Assembly: GCF_001556185.1 (NCBI RefSeq)
Contig: NZ_LSIJ01000011.1
Span: forward strand, 1-64,000
Source: Sphingomonas sp. CCH10-B3
GTDB lineage: Bacteria > Pseudomonadota > Alphaproteobacteria > Sphingomonadales > Sphingomonadaceae
Direction: 5' to 3'
DNA length: 64,000 nucleotides
A model generated the notes under the pieces. It was given only the letters and a program-made list of their open reading frames with translations. It was not told the DNA's origin and did not search any database. Positions 50,344 through 59,752 of the stretch are shown piece after piece; within the stretch, counting starts at the first letter, position 1, and every line of letters begins with the position of its first letter. The translations under genes were made by a program, and so were the position numbers.

Positions 50344-51031
50344 AGCTCGCCCCGTTCACGTCGAGCACGGCCCCGGTCATCGACGGCGGTGCCTCGAGCG
50401 CGCAGAAACGGGCGGCAATCGCCACTTCTTCGGGATCGGCGACCTTGCCGAGCGGGATGTCGGCGAGCAGCTTGTCGCCGCCGCGGCTCGCCAGATAATC
50501 CTCGGCCATGCCGGTCATGGTGAAGCCGGGGCAGATCGCGAACGCCAATATGCCTTCGCGGGCATAGCCGCGCGCGATGCTCTTGGTCATCGCGACCATC
50601 CCGGCTTTCGACGCGGCATAATGCCAGTGATCGGGCGAGTCGCCGCGATAGGCCGCGCGGCTGGCGATGTTGACGATGCGCCCGCCAGAGCCGCGTGTGC
50701 GCCAGTGGAGCACCGCGCGGCGGCAGAGATCGGCCGAGGCGGTCAGGTTGATCTGCATCGTCCGCGCCCAGTCGGCCAGCCATGCCGCATCATCGCGGTC
50801 GATCGGGTTCGCTTCGAACACGCCGGCATTGTTGATCAGCACGTCGATCCGCCCGTCGAACTGCGCGAGCGCGGTTTCCCACAGGCGCGCGGGTGCGTCG
50901 GCATCGGCGAAGTCGGCGGCGATGCCGCTTCGCGTGGCATGAGCGGCGAGGCGGACGGAGTCGCCCGCCAGTGCCGATGCGATTGCCGCGCCGATGCCAC
51001 GGCTGCTGCCGGTCAGGAGAATGTTCACCAT
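50333..51031 (-). CDS. SDR family oxidoreductase
   Basis: The 232-residue short-chain dehydrogenase has the NAD(P)-binding TGSSRGIGAAI, the NNAG motif, the catalytic Ser in NIASRAAYRG and the YAASK pair of Tyr and Lys. The closest style is that of 3-oxoacyl-ACP reductase FabG, but FabG sequence alone does not establish substrate. It lies upstream of prmA, overlapping it by 11 bases. Confidence 0.86.
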   Translation of the reverse strand: MVNILLTGSSRGIGAAIASALAGDSVRLAAHATRSGIAADFADADAPARLWETALAQFDGRIDVLINNAGVFEANPIDRDDAAWLADWARTMQINLTASADLCRRAVLHWRTRGSGGRIVNIASRAAYRGDSPDHWHYAASKAGMVAMTKSIARGYAREGILAFAICPGFTMTGMAEDYLASRGGDKLLADIPLGKVADPEEVAIAARFCALEAPPSMTGAVLDVNGASYVR

Positions 51032-51103
51032 GTCGGCGACTTAAGCGCGGCGACGGCAGCGATGTAAAGCCGTGTGCGCGAAGGGCGGCGCGCCGAAGCC
51101 GCC

Positions 51104-52480
51104 TCAGTCGGCGATCTTGGCCAGGAAATCGCCAGCGGTCAGGTTCAAATCGTCGAGCGCGTGGTGCAGGCGGGCAAAGTCATTGCCAACCCGGTCGATA
51201 TCGTCGGCGACACTCTTGGTGTTGCTGCGGATCGCGTCGATCGTGCGCGCGGTGTTGCTGGCCGCAACGGCAGTCTGGTCGACCGCGGCAGTGATTGACA
51301 TGACGGTCTTCGCCTGCGCGCCGATCACTTGCTGAATACGCTCCGCGCTGGCGCGGACATCGGCGACCGTCTGGAAGATCAGCGCGTTGGTGTCGACTGT
51401 CGAGCGGCTTGCCGACTGGATCGCGGCGATCTTGGCGGCGATGTCATCCGTCGCGCGCGCCGTCTGGTTGGCAAGGCTTTTCACTTCCTGCGCAACCACC
51501 GCGAAGCCGCGCCCGGCGTCGCCTGCACGCGCGGCTTCAATGGTGGCGTTAAGCGCGAGCAAATTGGTCTGCCCGGCAATGTCGCGGATCAGGCCCAGAA
51601 TCGATTCGATCGACTTTGCATGATCACTGAATGCGGCCGACGCGACCATCGCCTCGCGCGCTTGTTCGGATGCGCGCGCAGCGATCGTGCCGGTCGCATC
51701 GACTTCGTCGCAAGCGGTTTCGATCGCCTGCATCAGCCCGCCCGCTGTCTGCGCCGCCTGACGCATCGCTGCCGCCGATTGCTCGGCTGCGATCGCGACT
51801 TCGCTGGTCTGATCGAGCATCACGCGGGCCGACGTCGACACCGTCTTGGCCTGATCCTTCAGTTGTGCGCCCAGCGAAGCGCTCTGTTGGACGCTTGCAG
51901 CCATCGTCGCGCGAAAGCGCTCGGATTGCTCACGGCGTTCTTCGCGCACGACGCTGGCTTGCAGGTTGCCAAGCCACGACACCATTGCTTCATTTTCAAC
52001 ACAGGCGAGCCGCTGGGCAACGTCGGCCATCCGGTAATAGCGATCGAGATCGCCGTCACATTCTGCGCGCAGAAGATCCATGATCTTGCTGCAGCCCCAA
52101 TTATAGCTCGACAGCATTTCCTGCACCGAAGCACGGGCGGCATGCGCCTCGGCGACTTGCCGCGCGCAGGTTTCGATCCACGCATCTTCAAAGGGCGCGC
52201 GGAACTTCAACCGGGTGTAGTCGGCGCTCCGCTTGATGCGCTTGGCGCGCACCTCCGGGGTGAAAACGCCACGATAGGGCGCCATGTGCGGGTGGCCGAG
52301 ATAATGGTCCCAAAAGGCTTCGGAGACGCGGTCGGCGATGCGGTCGATCGCCGCACTGGTTTCGCGGTAGTGGGCCGAAATAAAGCCGTCGCGGTCGTAG
52401 TTCATCACCCGGTCGCGCGCGGAACGCTGGCCTTCGCCCCAGACGGCACTTGCTGCAAACGCGCTCGGGGACGGTATCAT
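51104..52480 (-). CDS. Soluble methyl-accepting chemotaxis protein with globin-like sensor
   Basis: The 458-residue protein has no membrane segment. Residues about 26-175 look like a protoglobin-type sensor: helices with [33 protein letters not shown], and a His in [14 protein letters not shown] in a place suitable for a heme-proximal ligand. The C-terminal half is an MCP signalling domain with the tip [20 protein letters not shown] and [16 protein letters not shown]. It may sense oxygen or another gas and feed the chemotaxis pathway, but no che genes are in the window. Its ATG overlaps the upstream receptor stop; ATG at 52405 is an alternative start. Confidence 0.8.
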   Translation of the reverse strand: MIPSPSAFAASAVWGEGQRSARDRVMNYDRDGFISAHYRETSAAIDRIADRVSEAFWDHYLGHPHMAPYRGVFTPEVRAKRIKRSADYTRLKFRAPFEDAWIETCARQVAEAHAARASVQEMLSSYNWGCSKIMDLLRAECDGDLDRYYRMADVAQRLACVENEAMVSWLGNLQASVVREERREQSERFRATMAASVQQSASLGAQLKDQAKTVSTSARVMLDQTSEVAIAAEQSAAAMRQAAQTAGGLMQAIETACDEVDATGTIAARASEQAREAMVASAAFSDHAKSIESILGLIRDIAGQTNLLALNATIEAARAGDAGRGFAVVAQEVKSLANQTARATDDIAAKIAAIQSASRSTVDTNALIFQTVADVRASAERIQQVIGAQAKTVMSITAAVDQTAVAASNTARTIDAIRSNTKSVADDIDRVGNDFARLHHALDDLNLTAGDFLAKIAD

Positions 52481-53835
52481 GCGGCGACTTTCGAGATGAA
52501 ATCGCCGGCCGTCACCTTGAGCCGGCCGAGCTGGGAATCGAATGCGTCAAAACCCGAGCCGACACGGTCGATGTCGCGCGCGACGCTTTTGGCGTCTTCG
52601 CGGATCGCCGCGATCGTGTTCGACATCGAATCGGCGGCGAGCGCGGTTTCGTCTACCGATGCGGTGATCGCGGTCACGGTCTGCGCCTGCATTTCCATCG
52701 CCGCGCGGATTTTTTCCGCCGACAGCTGAACTTCGGCGACAGTCGAGCAGATCGACGCATTGGTTTCGACGGTTGACCGCGTGGCCGACTGGATCGCGGC
52801 GATCTTGGCGGCAATGTCATCGGTCGCCCGCGCGGTCTGGTTGGCCAGACTCTTCACTTCCTGCGCGACTACCGCGAAGCCGCGGCCAGCGTCGCCGGCA
52901 CGCGCCGCTTCGATTGTCGCGTTCAGGGCAAGCAGGTTGGTTTGCCCCGCAATGTCGCGGATCAGGCCCAGGATCGATTCGATCGACTTGGCGTGATCGC
53001 TCAGCGTTTCGGACATGCCGACGGCGGCGCCCGCCTGACCGGCGGCGCGGGTCGCGATTTCAGCGGCCGCTTCCACTTCGCTCCGCGCATCTTCGATCGC
53101 ACGGATCAGGCCGGCAGCGGTCTGCGCGGCCTCGCGCATCGCGACCGCCGATTGTTCGGCAGCAGCAGCGACTTCGCTGGTCTTGCCGAGCATCCCGCGC
53201 GTCGAGTTCGACGAGCGGCTGGCCTGGGTCCGCAGCGCGCTGCCCTCCTGGCTGACGCTTTCGACCATCTTGGCGATGCCGTCGCGGAATTCCGACGCGA
53301 GCCGATCGCGGGCGACCTGCGCGCTGTGATCGCGATAGGCGTTGTAGATCGCGACGGTGATCTCGCCTTCCAGCGCGGACAACCGCAGCAGCGTGTCGAT
53401 CATCGCCGGCAGCCGCTGGTCGGTGCGGTCGATCCGGCGCATCAGCACGTCGAGCGCGGCGCGATCGCTGGCGTTGATCATTGACAGCAGCGCCATCGGC
53501 GTGACGCCCGCGACATAGGCGGCGGCGACCGACCGCTCGATCGATTCGATCCAGTTGCGACCGGCAGTGTCGAGAAAGCGGTTGCGCAAGAACTCGCAGC
53601 CGATGTCGATCATCTTCTGCGTTTCCATCGGCGCCCATTGCCGCTCGTCAGCAAAGCAGCGGAGCCATTGCTGCCAATAGGCGGCGGATGCCTCGCGTAC
53701 TTCGGGCTCAAGCGCGGTCCAGGCGTCGCGGCTGGCCTGCGCGAGCGATCCGTCGAAATCGAACACCCGCAGACGTGCCGACAAATCGATTGCCGCTGCG
53801 ACGGTTCCGATTACGGGCAAATCACTGTTGTGCAA
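52477..53835 (-). CDS. Soluble methyl-accepting chemotaxis protein
   Basis: The protein of about 452 residues lacks membrane helices. The first 190 residues form a helical domain of uncertain type ([40 protein letters not shown]) and the rest an MCP signalling domain. The stretch [20 protein letters not shown] through [11 protein letters not shown] is nearly identical to the neighbouring receptor. A TTG at 53835 with GGAAGGA seven bases upstream is the best start; GTG 53862 is also open. A CtrA-box-like site lies 70 bases upstream. Confidence 0.8.
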   Translation of the reverse strand: MHNSDLPVIGTVAAAIDLSARLRVFDFDGSLAQASRDAWTALEPEVREASAAYWQQWLRCFADERQWAPMETQKMIDIGCEFLRNRFLDTAGRNWIESIERSVAAAYVAGVTPMALLSMINASDRAALDVLMRRIDRTDQRLPAMIDTLLRLSALEGEITVAIYNAYRDHSAQVARDRLASEFRDGIAKMVESVSQEGSALRTQASRSSNSTRGMLGKTSEVAAAAEQSAVAMREAAQTAAGLIRAIEDARSEVEAAAEIATRAAGQAGAAVGMSETLSDHAKSIESILGLIRDIAGQTNLLALNATIEAARAGDAGRGFAVVAQEVKSLANQTARATDDIAAKIAAIQSATRSTVETNASICSTVAEVQLSAEKIRAAMEMQAQTVTAITASVDETALAADSMSNTIAAIREDAKSVARDIDRVGSGFDAFDSQLGRLKVTAGDFISKVAA

Positions 53836-53904
53836 CGGGCATTCCTTCCAAGGACGCAACACCGGGATCGTTCCCTGATCACCGCAATCGGTACGGCGAT
53901 TTGG

Positions 53905-53919
53905 TTAAGACTGAGTTAG
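53905..53919. promoter_or_regulatory. CtrA-box-like sequence
   Basis: TTAA-N7-TTAG at 53905-53919 matches the CtrA consensus TTAA-N7-TTAA at seven of eight positions. It lies between the chemoreceptor pair (minus) and sdhC (plus), 70 bases upstream of the receptor start. CtrA controls chemotaxis genes in many alphaproteobacteria. A single 15-base match is weak evidence. Confidence 0.38.
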
Positions 53920-54004
53920 GACGCGGTACCGCGCATCGGGCAGGTTGCATCGCCGGGCGCCCGGGGTAATAGGAGCGCCACAGTCGCATGAAGGGATCAA
54001 TGCC

Positions 54005-54418
54005 TTGGCTTCGTCGCGCCCAGCCCGCCCGCTTTCGCCGCATCTGAGTATCTGGAAATGGGGGCCGCACATGCTGGTCTCGATCCTGCACCGGGTGACG
54101 GGTGACGGGATGGCGCTCGTCGGCTCGTTGCTGTTCGTGTGGTGGCTGGCTGCCGTTGCAAGTGGCCCTGAGGCCTATGGCTGGTTCCTGAAGCTGTTCA
54201 CGCTCGACGGCGGCAAGCTGACCCCGCTCGGCTATCTGTTCGGCATCGGGCTGACGCTGGCCTTCTTCCAGCACATGATGAGCGGCATCCGCCATCTGAT
54301 GCTCGATACCGGTGCGGGCTATGAGCTGCGGTCGAACAAGGCGTTTGCCCAGGCGACGATGCTGGTGTCGATCATCCTGACGGTGGCCTATTGGGCCTAT
54401 CTGCTGGCGGGGAAATAA
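54005..54418 (+). CDS. sdhC: Succinate dehydrogenase cytochrome b556 subunit
   Basis: The protein of about 137 residues anchors the complex and helps bind heme b and quinone. It has RPLSPHLSIWKWGPHMLVSI with the quinone-site Ser/His, three membrane helices, and HMMSGIRHLMLDTG carrying the heme-ligand His. The start is a TTG at 54005, about ten bases after AAGGGA; no in-frame ATG gives the right N-terminus. It begins the sdhCDA operon. Confidence 0.9.
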   Translation: MASSRPARPLSPHLSIWKWGPHMLVSILHRVTGDGMALVGSLLFVWWLAAVASGPEAYGWFLKLFTLDGGKLTPLGYLFGIGLTLAFFQHMMSGIRHLMLDTGAGYELRSNKAFAQATMLVSIILTVAYWAYLLAGK

Positions 54419-54419
54419 C

Positions 54420-54806
54420 ATGGGCAATGGTACCGAACTCGGCCGCGTGCGCGGCCTCGGCTCGTCGAAGCACGGCGCGCAGCATTGGTGGCACCAGCGG
54501 TTGACCGCCGCGGGCAATCTGTTGCTGATGGCATGGCTGCTGGCGTCGATCGCGTTGCTGCCCGGCCATGATTATGAAACGATGCGTCGCTGGATCGCCG
54601 CCCCCGTCGCCGCCATCCCGATGACGCTCTTGGTCACCAGCGTCTTCTATCATTTCCGGCTCGGGCTGCAGGTGCTGATCGAGGATTATCAGCACGGCGC
54701 GATGCGGACGGCGCTGATGCTGCTGTTGAACTTCTTCGTGGTCGGCCTTGGCGCGACCGCCATTTTCTCGATCCTGAAAATCGCCCTTGCCGGAGCCGCT
54801 GCATGA
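54420..54806 (+). CDS. sdhD: Succinate dehydrogenase membrane anchor subunit
   Basis: The 128-residue protein is the second membrane anchor of complex II. It has an N-terminal [20 protein letters not shown] segment, three hydrophobic helices and [17 protein letters not shown], containing the heme-ligand His and the Asp-Tyr quinone motif. It starts one base after the sdhC stop and overlaps the sdhA ATG by four bases. Confidence 0.92.
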   Translation: MGNGTELGRVRGLGSSKHGAQHWWHQRLTAAGNLLLMAWLLASIALLPGHDYETMRRWIAAPVAAIPMTLLVTSVFYHFRLGLQVLIEDYQHGAMRTALMLLLNFFVVGLGATAIFSILKIALAGAAA

Positions 54807-56602
54807 CCGCCTACAAGATCATCGATCACACCTATGACGCGGTGGTGGTCGGCGCGGGCGGCAGTGGCTTGCGCGCGACGATGGGCATTGCCGAAGCCGG
54901 GCTGAAGACCGCGTGCATCACCAAGGTGTTCCCGACCCGCAGTCATACCGTCGCGGCGCAGGGCGGGATTGCCGCCTCGCTCGGCAACATGGGGCCGGAT
55001 CACTGGACCTGGCACATGTACGACACCGTCAAGGGCTCCGACTGGCTCGGCGATCAGGACGCGATCGAATATCTGTGCCGCGAAGCGCCCGCCGCCGTGT
55101 ACGAGCTCGAACATGCCGGCGTGCCGTTCAGCCGTACCGAGGAAGGCAAGATCTACCAGCGCCCGTTCGGCGGCATGATGCAGAACATGGGCGAGGGGCC
55201 GCCGGCGCAGCGCACCTGCGCCGCCGCTGACCGTACCGGCCATGCGATGCTGCACGCGCTCTATCAGCAGAGCCTGAAATATGACGCGGACTTCTACATC
55301 GAATATTTCGCGCTCGACCTGATCATGGAAAACGGCGTCTGCCGGGGCGTTATCGCGCTGTGCATGGAAGACGGGTCGATCCACCGCTTCCGCAGCCATG
55401 CCGTGGTGCTCGCGACCGGTGGCTATGGCCGCTGCTATTTCTCGGCGACCTCGGCGCATACCTGCACCGGCGACGGCGGCGGGATGGTGCTGCGCGCCGG
55501 GCTGCCGCTGCAGGATATGGAGTTCGTCCAGTTCCACCCGACCGGCATCTATGGCGCGGGCGTGCTGATCACCGAAGGCGCGCGCGGCGAGGGCGGTTAC
55601 CTGACCAATTCCGAAGGCGAGCGCTTCATGGAGCGCTACGCCCCATCGGCGAAGGACCTCGCCTCGCGCGACGTCGTCTCGCGCTCGATGGCGATGGAAA
55701 TCCGCGAGGGGCGCGGCGTCGGCAAGGAGAAGGACCATATCTTCCTCCACCTCGACCATATCGATCCCAAGGTGCTCGCCGAGCGTCTCCCCGGCATCAC
55801 CGAGACCGGCAAGATCTTCGCCGGCGTCGACCTGACGCGCCAGCCGCTGCCGGTGGCGCCGACCGTGCATTACAACATGGGCGGCATCCCCTGTAACTTC
55901 CACGGCGAAGTCGTCCATCTGAAGGACGGCAACCCGGATGCCGTCGTCCCCGGCCTGTTCGCGGTCGGCGAAGCGGCGTGCGTGTCGGTGCACGGCGCCA
56001 ATCGCCTCGGCTCCAACTCGCTGATCGATCTCGTGGTGTTCGGCCGCGCGACCGGCCTGCGGATCAAGGAAACGCTCAAGCCGAATACGCCGCACAACCC
56101 GCTCCCCAAGGGCTCGGAAGAACTGTCGCTCACCCGGCTCGACAAGTTCCGCCACGCCAGCGGCGGCACGCCGACGGCGGTGCTTCGGCTCGACATGCAG
56201 CGCACGATGCAGAAGCATTGCGCGGTGTTCCGCGACAATGCGCTGCTGAGCGAAGGCCAGACCAAGATTGCGGCAACCTATGCGGGGCTGGCGGACGTGA
56301 AGGTCAATGACCGGTCGATGATCTGGAACACCGATCTGGTCGAAACGCTCGAGCTCGACAATCTGCTCGCGCAGGCGGTGGTGACGGTGAATTCCGCCGC
56401 CAACCGCCAGGAATCACGCGGCGCCCACGTCAACGAGGATTACCCCGAGCGCGACGACGCCAACTGGATGAAGCACACGATCGCGACGTTCCAGGGCTGG
56501 GGCGGCGACGGCGGCCAGGTGGCGATCGATTACCGTCCGGTGCACGACTACACGCTCACCGACGATATCGAATATATCAAGCCGAAGAAGCGGGTTTATT
56601 GA
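54803..56602 (+). CDS. sdhA: Succinate dehydrogenase flavoprotein subunit
   Basis: SdhA oxidises succinate to fumarate with covalently bound FAD. The 599-residue protein has the N-terminal FAD motif [12 protein letters not shown], the [12 protein letters not shown] segment with the histidine that bonds FAD, the HPTGIYGAG and [10 protein letters not shown] active-site loops, and the C-terminal [18 protein letters not shown]. Length is standard. The stop overlaps the TTG of a small Cys-rich protein gene. Confidence 0.97.
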   Translation: MTAYKIIDHTYDAVVVGAGGSGLRATMGIAEAGLKTACITKVFPTRSHTVAAQGGIAASLGNMGPDHWTWHMYDTVKGSDWLGDQDAIEYLCREAPAAVYELEHAGVPFSRTEEGKIYQRPFGGMMQNMGEGPPAQRTCAAADRTGHAMLHALYQQSLKYDADFYIEYFALDLIMENGVCRGVIALCMEDGSIHRFRSHAVVLATGGYGRCYFSATSAHTCTGDGGGMVLRAGLPLQDMEFVQFHPTGIYGAGVLITEGARGEGGYLTNSEGERFMERYAPSAKDLASRDVVSRSMAMEIREGRGVGKEKDHIFLHLDHIDPKVLAERLPGITETGKIFAGVDLTRQPLPVAPTVHYNMGGIPCNFHGEVVHLKDGNPDAVVPGLFAVGEAACVSVHGANRLGSNSLIDLVVFGRATGLRIKETLKPNTPHNPLPKGSEELSLTRLDKFRHASGGTPTAVLRLDMQRTMQKHCAVFRDNALLSEGQTKIAATYAGLADVKVNDRSMIWNTDLVETLELDNLLAQAVVTVNSAANRQESRGAHVNEDYPERDDANWMKHTIATFQGWGGDGGQVAIDYRPVHDYTLTDDIEYIKPKKRVY

Positions 56603-56856
56603 GCGACGAGCAACCCGAGTTCTTAAGGCGGACCTTTGTCGCCGGGCTTTTGGTGGCGATTCTTTGTCCTGCGGCCGCCGGAAGCGCACGCCGAGGACGG
56701 AGAGGCCGTGCGCGGCGCGCCCGGGTCGGGGGCCTTTCGCTGCCGCGTGGGACCACAGATGGCGATTGCCCGTGCAACGGTGGACGAGTGTGTGTCGGTC
56801 CGCGCGGAGGCCGTTATTGCATCACCAGCAGCGGGCGTAAGCGTTACGGCGTCTAG
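56599..56856 (+). CDS. Small secreted Cys-rich protein with GPRGG-Y-IT motif
   Basis: The 85-residue protein starts at a TTG overlapping the sdhA stop. It has a hydrophobic N-terminus ([19 protein letters not shown]) and a basic region, then a compact C-terminus with four cysteines: [20 protein letters not shown] and [10 protein letters not shown]. The GPRGG-x-Y-x-I-T/N-x-x-G-x-K-x-Y pattern recurs in small basic proteins and in the tails of some nucleases. Function is unknown. Reading in other frames at this place gives no better product. Confidence 0.5.
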   Translation: MSDEQPEFLRRTFVAGLLVAILCPAAAGSARRGRRGRARRARVGGLSLPRGTTDGDCPCNGGRVCVGPRGGRYCITSSGRKRYGV

Positions 56857-56996
56857 TGTCGCCCGAGACTTGGTGCTGATCGGCGCCGATTCACGCGGGC
56901 CATTTTTCCCGGATTGATCCGGTGGAAGTCCAATGCGCCCGTTGACATCCCCCCGCCGCGCGCCCGACACTCGGTATCGCAACCCGGGGACACGAC

Positions 56997-57995
56997 TTGG
57001 CCGCACTGCCGTATCTGCGTATCTTCCTCAGCGCTTTCTTCGTCACGGTCGCGGTCGTCCCCGCGACGCCGCAGCAAGCGCCGCGCAAGCCGCCGGAGCA
57101 TGGTCCGCCCGCGCCCTTCTTCAATGCGATGACGCCGGAAGAAGTCACCCGCTATTCGGACGGCGGGACCGAAGTCGAGCATCACCGCGACCCCGTGGAC
57201 GAGCTTGCCGAGCATCGCCGGCTCGACCGCGCGCTCGCCAGTCTCGCGCCGCAGCGCAAGGGCGTCGTCGATGCCTATGTCGTCACGGTCGCGCTCGACA
57301 GCGATGGCGAATTCTCGCGCGAGGCGCGCGAGGCGGGGCGGGTGCTCGCGCGCCGCTATGATGCTGCTGGCCGCACGATCACCTTGGCGGGTCCGGACGG
57401 CAGGGGCGGTGCCGATCTGCCGCGCGGCAGCCCGGCGCATCTCGGGCTCGTCCTTGCGCGCATCGCCGAACTGATGGACAAGCGCGAAGACGTGGTCGTG
57501 CTCTATACGACGAGCCACGGCGCGCGGATCGGCGTCGTCTATAACGACGGCGACAATGGTTTTGGCGTCGTCAGCCCGGCGCGGCTTGCGGCGCTGTTCG
57601 ACCGGCTCGGCATCAAGCGGCGGCTGGTTATGGTGAGCGCCTGCTATTCGGGCAGCTTCGTCCCCGCGCTCGCCGATGACGACAGCGCGGTGCTGACCGC
57701 CTCGGTCGGCGACCGCACCTCGTTCGGCTGTCAGGCCGACAGCGACTGGACCTTCTTCGGCGACGCGCTGATCAACCATGCGCTGCGCAAGGCCCAGCCG
57801 CTCGATGTCGCGGCAAGCGAAGCGGCGCGGCTGGTGAGCGAATGGGAAGCCAAGGGCAATCTCACGCCGTCGCTGCCGCAGAGCTTCATCGGCGACCGGG
57901 CAAAGCAATGGCTGGCCGCGCTCGACAAGCGCACGCCCAAGGCCGCGACGGCGCCGGTCGGGGTGCCCGCCGTGACATTGCTCGACCGCCGTTAG
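56997..57995 (+). CDS. C13 family (legumain/caspase-like) cysteine peptidase
   Basis: The 332-residue protein has a signal peptide (LRIFLSAFFVTVAVVPATP) and a caspase/legumain-type domain: the catalytic His174 in VVVLYTTSHGA and Cys216 in LVMVSACYSGSF, with FGDALINHALR further on. This matches the bacterial C13 peptidase family, related to GPI transamidase Gpi8 and legumain. It would act in the periplasm; substrates are unknown. It starts at a TTG (56997) after GGGGA. It lies inside the sdhCDA-sdhB interval. Confidence 0.82.
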   Translation: MAALPYLRIFLSAFFVTVAVVPATPQQAPRKPPEHGPPAPFFNAMTPEEVTRYSDGGTEVEHHRDPVDELAEHRRLDRALASLAPQRKGVVDAYVVTVALDSDGEFSREAREAGRVLARRYDAAGRTITLAGPDGRGGADLPRGSPAHLGLVLARIAELMDKREDVVVLYTTSHGARIGVVYNDGDNGFGVVSPARLAALFDRLGIKRRLVMVSACYSGSFVPALADDDSAVLTASVGDRTSFGCQADSDWTFFGDALINHALRKAQPLDVAASEAARLVSEWEAKGNLTPSLPQSFIGDRAKQWLAALDKRTPKAATAPVGVPAVTLLDRR

Positions 57996-58103
57996 GCGCG
58001 CGGCGCTTTATCGGGGAACCGCGCCGGCGTTCGCGCATTTGTCTCCTTGCGCGATGTCATGACGTCGCCGAAACAACGCGCATCACAGCGGGGAGTGCGA
58101 ATC

Positions 58104-58358
58104 ATGAAATATGTGTGGATGCTGCTGACCGGCCTGATCGTCGGTCTGCTCGCGGCCTGGCTCTATCCGGGCAATCAGAACATCAACTGGATCGTCGCGG
58201 CGCTGCTCGGCATCGCCGGTTCCTACGCTGGCGGCATGATCGGCGGCATGTTCACCAAGGAAAAGGACATGTTCTCGCCCAAGCCGGCGGGGATTTTCCT
58301 TTCGATCATCGGCACGCTGGTGCTGATCTTCATCGGCCGCCAGCTCGGCATCCTGTAA
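58104..58358 (+). CDS. GlsB/YeaQ/YmgE family membrane protein
   Basis: The 84-residue protein has three membrane segments: WMLLTGLIVGLLAAWLY, INWIVAALLGIAGSYAGGMI and GIFLSIIGTLVLIFIGRQL, with Gly-rich packing and GGMFTKEKDMFSPKP between the second and third. This is the transglycosylase-associated / GlsB-type fold, linked to stress responses. GGGAG before the ATG at 58104 supports the start. Confidence 0.82.
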   Translation: MKYVWMLLTGLIVGLLAAWLYPGNQNINWIVAALLGIAGSYAGGMIGGMFTKEKDMFSPKPAGIFLSIIGTLVLIFIGRQLGIL

Positions 58359-58364
58359 CCGGCG

Positions 58365-59513
58365 TCAGCGCCATCGCAGATTGGCGCGCGTCAGGTCGCT
58401 GACCCGGCGCGCGCCCATCAGCTTCATGTCGCGCTCGATCTCGGCGCGCAAATTGCCAAGCGCCCGCTCGACTCCGGCCTGGCCGGCGGCGGCGAGCGCA
58501 TAGAGATAGAGCCGCCCGCCCGAACAGGCCTTGGCGCCGACGCTCAGCGCCTTCAGCACATGGCTGCCGCGGGTAATGCCGCCGTCGCAGATCACGTCGA
58601 TCCGGTCGCCGACCGCATCGACGATCTCGGCAAGCTGGTCGAACGGCGCGCGGCTGCCGTCCAATTGCCGCCCGCCGTGGTTCGACACCATGATCGCCGT
58701 CGCGCCGATATCGACCGCGCGCCGCGCATCCTCGACCGACATGATGCCCTTCAGGCAGAATTGCCCGCCCCAATCGGCGCGGATTGCCTCGGCGGTTTTC
58801 CAGTCGAGCGACTGGTCGAGCATCCTGGTGAAATAGTCGCCGATCGACATCGCCTTGCGCGACCCTTCGTCGAGGTGATCCTTAAGGTTCGACAGCTCGA
58901 ACGGCTCGCGCAACAGATAGTCGAGCGTCCAGCGCGGGTGCAGCGCGAAGCTGAGCGCCGACGACGGCGTGATCCGCGGCGGCGACGTGAAGCCGGTGCG
59001 CAGGCACCGCTCGCGATTTCCCCCGACGATCGTGTCGACCGTCAGGGCGATCGCGTCGAAGCTGGCCGCCTTGCACGCGGCGATCATGGCCGCATTCAGC
59101 CCCTTGTCCTTATGGACATAGAGCTGGAACAGCTTGGGCGAAGCAATCGTGCGGCCGATTTCCTCGATGCCAACCGTCGCCAGCGATGAAATGCCGAACC
59201 AGGTGTCGAATTTCTGCGCCGCCGCCGCCACCGCGCGCTCGCCGCGCCAGTGAAACAGCCGTTGCAGCGCGGTGGGCGACAGGAACAGCGGCATCGCGAT
59301 GCGCTTGCCCATTACCTCGACGCTCATGTCGATCTCGGCCACGCCCGCGAGCACATTGGGGACGAGGTCGCAGCGCTCGTAGGCAGCGGTGTTGCGGCGC
59401 CGCGTCACCTCGTCGTCGGCGGCCCCGTCGATATAATGGAACACCGGCCCCGGCAGCCGCGCGCGGGCGAGCCGCCGGAAGTCATCGACATTATGGCATT
59501 GGTCGAGCCGCAT
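58365..59513 (-). CDS. FMN-dependent alpha-hydroxy-acid dehydrogenase (LldD-like)
   Basis: The 382-residue flavoenzyme oxidises L-2-hydroxyacids such as L-lactate. Signatures are FHYIDGAADDEVT near the start, PLFLSPTALQRLFH, FQLYVHKDKG, ALTVDTIVGGNRERC, the catalytic base in SNHGGRQLDG and the FMN phosphate site DGGITRGSHVLKAL. Length is standard for the family. It is convergent with the GlsB gene and divergent from the frameshifted lipoprotein gene. Lactate, glycolate or mandelate are all possible substrates. Confidence 0.9.
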   Translation of the reverse strand: MRLDQCHNVDDFRRLARARLPGPVFHYIDGAADDEVTRRRNTAAYERCDLVPNVLAGVAEIDMSVEVMGKRIAMPLFLSPTALQRLFHWRGERAVAAAAQKFDTWFGISSLATVGIEEIGRTIASPKLFQLYVHKDKGLNAAMIAACKAASFDAIALTVDTIVGGNRERCLRTGFTSPPRITPSSALSFALHPRWTLDYLLREPFELSNLKDHLDEGSRKAMSIGDYFTRMLDQSLDWKTAEAIRADWGGQFCLKGIMSVEDARRAVDIGATAIMVSNHGGRQLDGSRAPFDQLAEIVDAVGDRIDVICDGGITRGSHVLKALSVGAKACSGGRLYLYALAAAGQAGVERALGNLRAEIERDMKLMGARRVSDLTRANLRWR

Positions 59514-59752
59514 CCCGCGTGGCTAGGCGGAGTTGCGCGATCGGGCAAGGCGATGGTCGCGCGCGCCAGCCGCTGTCGCGAGTGCGGACGTGCGCCGATT
59601 GCCCGTTCTGGTCCTGCCGTCGGCGAGCGACCCCGGTAACCGCATTCTTTGCGAGTTCATTAATGTAGCGGGCGCTTCATCGGGACTCGCCGGGCGGCCC
59701 TTCGTTCGGTCGGCGCCGCGCAGGCGGTTCGTTGTCCAAGTTGGGGAGACAC

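Noticed and set aside
51416..52996. Recent gene conversion between the two chemoreceptor cores
   Set aside because: Although the proteins are nearly identical in the hairpin region, the DNA differs at many third codon positions, which fits purifying selection on an old duplicate, not recent copying.
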